A DNA stretch of 64,000 nucleotides from Dentipellis sp. KUC8613 (lineage: Eukaryota; Basidiomycota; Agaricomycetes; Russulales; Hericiaceae), in the NCBI GenBank assembly GCA_002286715.1, contig NSJX01000061.1, positions 1 through 64,000 on the forward strand, in the 5' to 3' direction. The translations under genes and the position numbers were made by a program. Positions within the stretch are counted from its first letter, which is position 1. The number at the start of each line of letters is the position of its first letter. The notes under the pieces are model-generated. The model did not search any database, was not told the DNA's origin, and was given only the letters and a program-made list of their open reading frames with translations. This document shows, one piece after another, positions 58,639 through 64,000 of the stretch.

Positions 58639-59483
58639 GTTGCCAAGGTGGTGTTGGTTTTGGTTCTGGTTGGACGACGGGACGGGGAGAAGCAGGGGGG
58701 GAACAACATCTAAGATTGATTTTGGTATTGTCGACGAGGTAAAGCTCGTGTTCGACGCGATGATCGTCCTAGCTCGAGGTCCTGATATCATGCAACTCCG
58801 AGTCTGCTACAAGGGCTATGGCCCCAGCCGCAATCACGCCCCGACGTCAAGTGTCTAGCGGACGGCGTCCGGCATGATTATTCACGCATATATGCATATA
58901 TATCTCTGTCATTCTAGCAGCACAATCGGGGAGATGAACGCGGGGGGAGGGTTGGCGGAGGGAGAAGAGAGAGAGATGTCTTCGATTTCGAAATTCCGAC
59001 AAGACGGTAAATATATTATTGTACCCTACCTACACCGACCCCCGCTCTCAGTACTAGTATATAATTCTTGCCTTCGCCGGACCGGTCTTACCCAGCCCGG
59101 CGCCCACGACCGCCGGCCGTCCGCACCTACGTTCAAGTTCGTGTCAATCCGGCGTGTTGGAGGGGTACCGATTTCAACACGGCGGACGGTAGACCGTAGA
59201 ATAAGAGAACAGGGGAAATGGAAACGAGTAGTAGAGATAAAAATGTCTAAAATTCCGATAATCCCGAAGCATGTGCTCTATATGTTACTCGCAAGCAAAG
59301 TCCCCATATCCAGCATCATAGCCGGTTGCATCCTGACCGTGACCTCGGCCACCACCCCTCTCCTTCCCTGCAACCACGTGCACTGCTCCATCCTCAGATC
59401 TCCCAACTACCTCCCCTCCCCCTCATCCCCTACCAGCCTCTACACGCATACACGCGTCCGCCCATCCCAGTCCCGCCCATCCC
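58639..59483. other. Intergenic between convergent genes, no gene seen
   Basis: A 209-codon plus-strand frame (58874-59503) overlaps the last exon of the minus-strand gene in antisense and has no recognisable content. Confidence 0.5.
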
Positions 59484-61237
59484 TCAATCCGGCAGCCCAA
59501 TAAACACGCGCAGCGCCTGCCGCTTCGCATTCGTGTCGCCTTTGATGGGCTGGCCGTACGCCTTCAGGATCGCTTCGTAGCGCTCTTCTGTATGCACGGG
59601 AACATAGGATAATAAATTAGGTCAGTGAAGCTGCTCTGAATTAAATTGATCCCGACGCTGCATGTAGTATGGCGAGGCTTGTTGTGCACCGGGCACCGGG
59701 AAGCGCGTACGGAAGAAGTACGCATAGCGACGTGCGCATACATGCAACATGTCGCAATGAAAGTACATATTCCGAAAGGGAACGTACAGCGAAAAGGCGC
59801 ACACTGCACACAAGTAAGCGCACGTGCCTCCGGGCGACGGATCGCGTCTGGCGAATACAGGGAGAGAACAAGAGCCTGTGTGCTATCGGAGCCGACCTCG
59901 AGCTCCGGCTCCACTGTGCGCACGCAGGCCCCCGAGCATCGGCGCGGCGCGAGACGGTTATTGTATGCCTGTATCGACGCAGTACCCCCCTCGTAGTATG
60001 CCGAAGCGCATTATGCGCTGGGGTGCGTTGGGCGCATTCGGGCGTCGGGCGTCGGGAATTGAGCACCAAGCACCGAGAACCGGGCGCTCAAAGGTGCGCA
60101 TACGCAAAGGGGAAAATATAACGAAGGAATACATGTCCCAAACGGGCGCATATATCGAGGGAGCGCACACCGCGGAAAAGTCAGTGCGCCTCGCGCCGGC
60201 CGGAAGAGCGCATATAGCGACGGAACGCGCCCCGCGAATACAGGGAGACGGGATTGCACGAGCGCGGTCGGGAGACGCCTGTATGCGAGCGGAGTCGACA
60301 CTCTCCCCATCGCCGGGTGCCAAACACGAGGAACATCCGCATCGGGGAGCGCGTACGGCAGGGCCGCATACCACGATCGCGAAGGTGCAAAAAGTAAAAC
60401 GGGAACGCAAAATGCAGGAAGGAGATTGGACAGCGACGTAGATAGAGACGTAGACGTACTGGTCAGATGCTCGAACTCGCCCTTGGTAGCGGGGAAATTC
60501 TGCGGCGGCTTGCCCGTCGCCGTCGGGAGCGGCACAATCGGCATCTTGTACACCGTCACCGCCGCGTTGCGCAGGCGCGCGTACAGTCGGTCTTGTCTGT
60601 CGTGTTGCCAAGTTCCCGTTCCCATCCCCATAACCAACAGCGACGCATGGACATACACTTTGTCAGCAAGGTATAACCGGTGCACGGCAAGGGGAAAGGG
60701 ACGGGGGACAAAGACGCACTCGAGCTTGAACGTCTCCCTGAGCTCGCCGATGCGCTTCTCGAGCTCCTCCGCCGACGGCCCCGCGTTCTGCGGCTCCACC
60801 TGCACCTCGGGGCTCCCGCGCTCGCGCTCGCGCTCCGCCGCCGCGGACACCTTGACACTCAGGTTCTCGAGCTGCGCGATGAGCGTCGCCTGCGTCTCCT
60901 CGATGCGGTCCATGCGGTCCGCGAGCGCCGCAACGTCCACGTCAACGTCCGATCCGCGTCCAGGAGCGTGGTGGGAAGGAGGAGTGGATGCCAGCGCGGA
61001 CGAGGAGGGCACGAGCGCGAGCGCCTGCGCCGCGGCGCCGAGCTGGTCCGCGATCGCGCCGAAGGACGCCTGCAGCTGCGCGGCCCAGGGCGCGGACGAC
61101 GGCGGGCCCGGCGCGGACGCGACCGACTTGTGGTCCGCCCCTCCGCCCCCTTCAGCGCCCCCGCCCGGATGCGGGTGTGCGTGATTGTCGTGCAGGACGG
61201 ATATGGTGTCGGTGGATGAGACGGGCGACGTTGGCAT
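59484..61237 (-). CDS. Coiled-coil protein of unknown function
   Basis: Three exons, 60720-61237, 60460-60596, 59484-59587, give 252 aa. The N-terminus (MPTSPVSSTDT) is disordered and Gly/His/Pro-rich. A middle helix pair includes ADRMDRIEETQATLIAQLEN and SAEELEKRIGELRETFKLE, with heptad-like spacing, so a coiled coil is likely. The C-terminal part is globular-looking: RLYARLRNAAVTVYKMPIVP, NFPATKGEFEHLTKERYEA, then ILKAYGQP and ALRVFIGLPD. I do not recognise it as a named family; similar short proteins are common in basidiomycetes. Intron 1 (123 nt) is somewhat long and intron 2 is 872 nt, against ~55 nt elsewhere, and carries a duplicated block. Other exons could hide there, but the three-exon frame closes. 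Confidence 0.65.
59690..60310. repeat. Diverged tandem duplication inside an intron
   Basis: Two similar blocks of about 300-360 bp, around 59690-59930 and 60060-60310, share GAATACAGGGAGA, the CACCGGGCACCGGGAAGCGC / CACCAAGCACCGAGAACCGG word, and many GCGCATA / GGGCGC words. Both blocks lie within intron 2 of the 252-aa gene. Confidence 0.6.
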
Positions 61238-62638
61238 CTGAGTCCTGCGATTCGGCGCGGTCAGGAAGGATATACATGTGATGACGGGGAGGAAAGGAAT
61301 ACATGCAGCTGCAGACGTACGTGTGCGGACAGGCGAGCAGGCAGGCAGAAAGACAGGCAGACAGGCATGCACCCGCCCCGGCGCGCACATATAAACGGGC
61401 AGCCCGCGTCCTAAAAGCCCCGGAGCCGGACCCACTCACTCGCTCGCAGGCGGGCGTGGCGGACGCATCGCCAGATTGGGCCGCGCCATGCGAAACCTGG
61501 GCGGGCTCACTGGTCGCGCGGTGGGAATACCGCGCGTGCGCGTGCGAGTCTCGCAAGCGGCGTGGGGATGTGCTCGCTCGGTACAGGTGTCGTATCAGAC
61601 TAGATCGCGGCTGCCGTGCGTATCAAGGCTCGCGGCTCCGGGGGAGGGCGGGACGTGGAGTTCGTGAGGGGCCGGAGAGGCATGCTAATGCCTAGATGCA
61701 TATGGCGTGCGATATATGGTACCGGTGCGCCCGTTGGCTCATCGCGATACGTGCGTGGATAGACGTGATCCCGTCGGCTTCTGCTGAGAACCCGGCGGCG
61801 GTGGCGGTGGCGATGGCGTCCTGCGAGTTACAAGCTTGATGCCAAACAGCACTGCAGAACAGAACAGAACCCTGAGGCTATTGCGCAGGACAAAAGAGCC
61901 CCGTAAGTGCATCTGACTGTTGACAGCGCTAGTGACAGCGCTATTACTTGCGAGAATCGAGATCCTCCACGGCCAAGTGGCAAGAACTGAGAATCAAGGA
62001 ATGCTTCCGGGAAGTGGCTAGTGACAGGTGTCCGAGGATCGAGGCGCAGCGCGGATCCGGTGCGAGGGCGCCGGCATTCGTGTCCAGTGAACATATGCAT
62101 GCCTGCCGGTTGTGGGCATTCGGCAGAGACGAATCCCCGGAAAGCAAGGACTAGTCCGGATCGGGTCTGCAGGGGAGGGGACGAGACTAGACTTTGTGGG
62201 TAATCGCAATCGGTGGCATCTGCGGCTTGGTGACTTGTGGTACGACGACGATCCCGAGGACGAACCAGGCGTGGTGTTCCAACTACTGGATTACTTACAA
62301 CCGAGAATCAGACTCCGCTTCGGCAGATAGCGAAGCTCTTCGCTTTACGTGATGCAGATGCCGTACCTCTACTTCGTTCAACCTGTCAGGTACTAGTCAC
62401 TAGGCCCCGCTTTTGGAACAAGGATCCTATCCTATCGTACTGCCTCGGTCGACTCCACTCAACAACAGAGACAATAACAGAAACGGAAACAGAAACAGGA
62501 AACAGAAATCATTCTAAAATGACATATGCACGGTCAATGGATCTCGTCCCTCGTCGCTGTGCAATGTGCATCGCTACATCGCCGAACGCAGCAGTGCGCG
62601 CATTGTCTACACCATTCAGGTCATCAGCTATGTTCTCT
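61238..62638. other. Intergenic with simple repeats, no gene seen
   Basis: Upstream of the 252-aa gene; holds GGCAGGCAGA-type tetramer repeats near 61330-61370 and a pentamer-like (AACAGA/AAACAG) purine repeat at 62470-62512. Open frames here have no recognisable content. Confidence 0.5.
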
Positions 62639-62952
62639 GTTCTATTGTTATCTATAGTCACCGGACACTCGAGATGGTGACATTTCGCCGGAGGCTATGG
62701 CGGTAGTCATCATTGTTGTTGCTAACGAGGAACTGCATACGACCGACTTTGTTCTGATTGTGAAGCTGCCAACGACTCGGACCCCGTCATGTTCTATTGT
62801 TACCTATATTCGCCGGATGCTTGAGATGGTGACATTTCGCCGGAGGCTATGATTATAGCTGTTGCTATTGCTAACAAGGAATTGCATACGACCGGCTTTG
62901 TTCTAATTGTTAGGCTGACTGATCATGACCGTTGACTCGGACGCCATCATGA
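62639..62952 (+). repeat. Direct tandem duplication, ~155-bp unit
   Basis: Two units beginning TTCTATTGTTA (62639 and about 62793) both contain GAGATGGTGACATTTCGCCG and ..GCATACGACCG.CTTTGTTCT.ATTGT... They end near ACTCGGACC/GCC..TCATG. They differ by scattered substitutions and short indels. Confidence 0.8.
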
Positions 62953-64000
62953 TCACAACTCGCAACCAGCACTGCGGTGTCCTCTTGCCTTTGGACACCG
63001 GTACGATATCGATGCCTCGAGGTCCAATTATCATACATACCGCGACTACGGCTCCCTGATAACCGATCCTCGCGGGCGCAGCGGCCGAGATCAAGATCGT
63101 ACAGTTATATGGATATGCTCGGCTCGGAGAGCAGCACGGAGGCAAAGCGGCCGTCTGGCCTCCGAGTCCGAGTCCGAGTCCGCGCGTCTGCGCCCCTTTC
63201 CACGAGATTCGGATTCGTGCTGGAGCAGTATAAACGTAGATAAGTCCTCACCAGGTTAAGTTGGGGCGCCCGTCTAGATCTGCAGGGCTCCTGGTGTGTG
63301 GCGTGTTGTGCGTAGGTTGAGGCCTTGAGGCGCTAATGCGACGGTTAGAACAAGGATAGCCCGTCGTGATCACCGGTTCCTGAGGTGGGCGCCGGCGAGC
63401 TCGAGGTCGTAAGTATGATGAGATATAGATACAATTCCGCCAATGACATTTTCTGCAGAAATACCACATAGAAGGTTGCACCTTCATCGGAGAGCAGATT
63501 GGTCGGAATTGCTTATAACGAGGCAGTGTGCGTGTTTGGGTCTTCTCTGCCCAGATCGCCATCGATATCCTGTATCTTGCATCTTGCATCTCGTATCTTG
63601 CCAGCGCTCCAATCCGCCCTTGTCCTGGGATATATATACCGCCGAATTCCAACAGCTGTACGAGTACTGCCTGGGCGAGCTAGAGACTAGATTATAGATC
63701 GTCCGGGACCTTGCATCCGCCATGTGATATATCGGCGAGCGCCCTAGCGCCGGGTTTCTTGCTCTAAATCTTCCAGATCTACGAGCGGTATTTTAGTCCA
63801 TGGCTATGGCCGGTTTCCCGGAGAAGCCATCGATTCGACGACTCGGATTCGCCCGGAGAGAAAATACTCGAAGGATTGGAACCTGGAAGTACTAGTCGAG
63901 GTCAAAGGCTCGGAGTCACGCTCGCAGCGCTGGACCAGCCTGCTGGATGTCGCCCTAAACGGAAACGGTTGACGAGCAGTTATTATTCTCACCACCGATG
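62953..64000. other. Window end, possible partial gene
   Basis: A plus-strand frame is open from about 63773 (after TTCCAG, a possible acceptor) to the window edge. It has an unremarkable composition (IYERYFSPWLWPVSRRSHRF..), and could be the start of an exon continuing outside, or chance. A CGAGTC triplet-like repeat (GAGTCCGAGTCCGAGTCCG) lies near 63164-63182. Confidence 0.3.

Noticed and set aside
58394..58858. Open frames across the N run
   Set aside because: They consist largely of undetermined bases.
59484..61237. PEX14 peroxin as identity of the coiled-coil gene
   Set aside because: The coiled coil is superficially similar, but the conserved PEX14 N-terminal PEX5-binding domain and a membrane segment are absent.
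60011..61435. 474-codon minus-strand open frame
   Set aside because: It fuses the true first exon of the 252-aa gene with two introns and the repeat-filled region; the spliced model gives coherent sequence and a stop.
1..64000. CRISPR arrays, rRNA genes, prokaryotic operons
   Set aside because: No regularly spaced direct repeats of CRISPR type, no rRNA-like stretches; gene structure is clearly eukaryotic.

Overview
This window comes from a filamentous basidiomycete, most likely an Agaricomycete. The evidence is very dense short introns (about 50-65 nt, GT-AG with GTRNGT donors), a large F-box family with the LPPETLAHIFHFLR-type signature, short intergenic spaces, and eukaryotic single-copy genes (importin-13, exportin-2, MAU2, METTL16, QCR6). 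One assembly gap of 210 N lies at 58429-58638. Gene models were built by eye from splice consensus, reading frame and remembered family sequence. Each complete model sums to a multiple of three.

Left third (1-18.8 kb): an F-box-like gene cut by the window edge; a GCNA/SPRTN-like DNA-protein-crosslink protease; an APC-family amino acid/choline-type permease with several microexons; an importin-13 (KAP111/PDR6-type) receptor on the minus strand; an F-box gene; then a METTL16-type RNA m6A methyltransferase divergently paired with mitochondrial Mn superoxide dismutase.

Middle (19-46.5 kb) is the accessory part. F-box genes alternate with copies of one APH-like kinase family: two decayed kinase copies precede two intact F-box genes, and a decayed F-box copy precedes the one intact kinase gene. 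A 2.2-kb element with 53-bp terminal inverted repeats and a 7-bp target-site duplication sits just 3' of one F-box gene. Four paralogous MYND zinc-finger genes (714-717 aa, superimposable five-exon structure) follow: one on the minus strand, then three in tandem on the plus strand. The first is separated from the rest by about 7 kb holding a tRNA-Glu, the kinase gene, QCR6 (respiratory complex III hinge subunit) and a secreted histidine acid phosphatase. A second tRNA-Glu closes the array.

Right third (46.8-64 kb): the cohesin loader MAU2/SCC4; a Ran1/Ksp1-like Ser/Thr kinase; a dead F-box copy with a third tRNA-Glu; a degraded duplicate of the 5' end of exportin-2 upstream of the real CSE1 gene; a 252-aa coiled-coil protein of unknown function whose second intron is 872 nt and repeat-filled; and a gene-poor, repeat-rich right end.

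No operon or single new pathway is evident. The most unusual items are the MYND array with shared promoter blocks, the TIR element, the 2-nt and 4-nt microexons, and the repeated F-box/kinase/tRNA modules.
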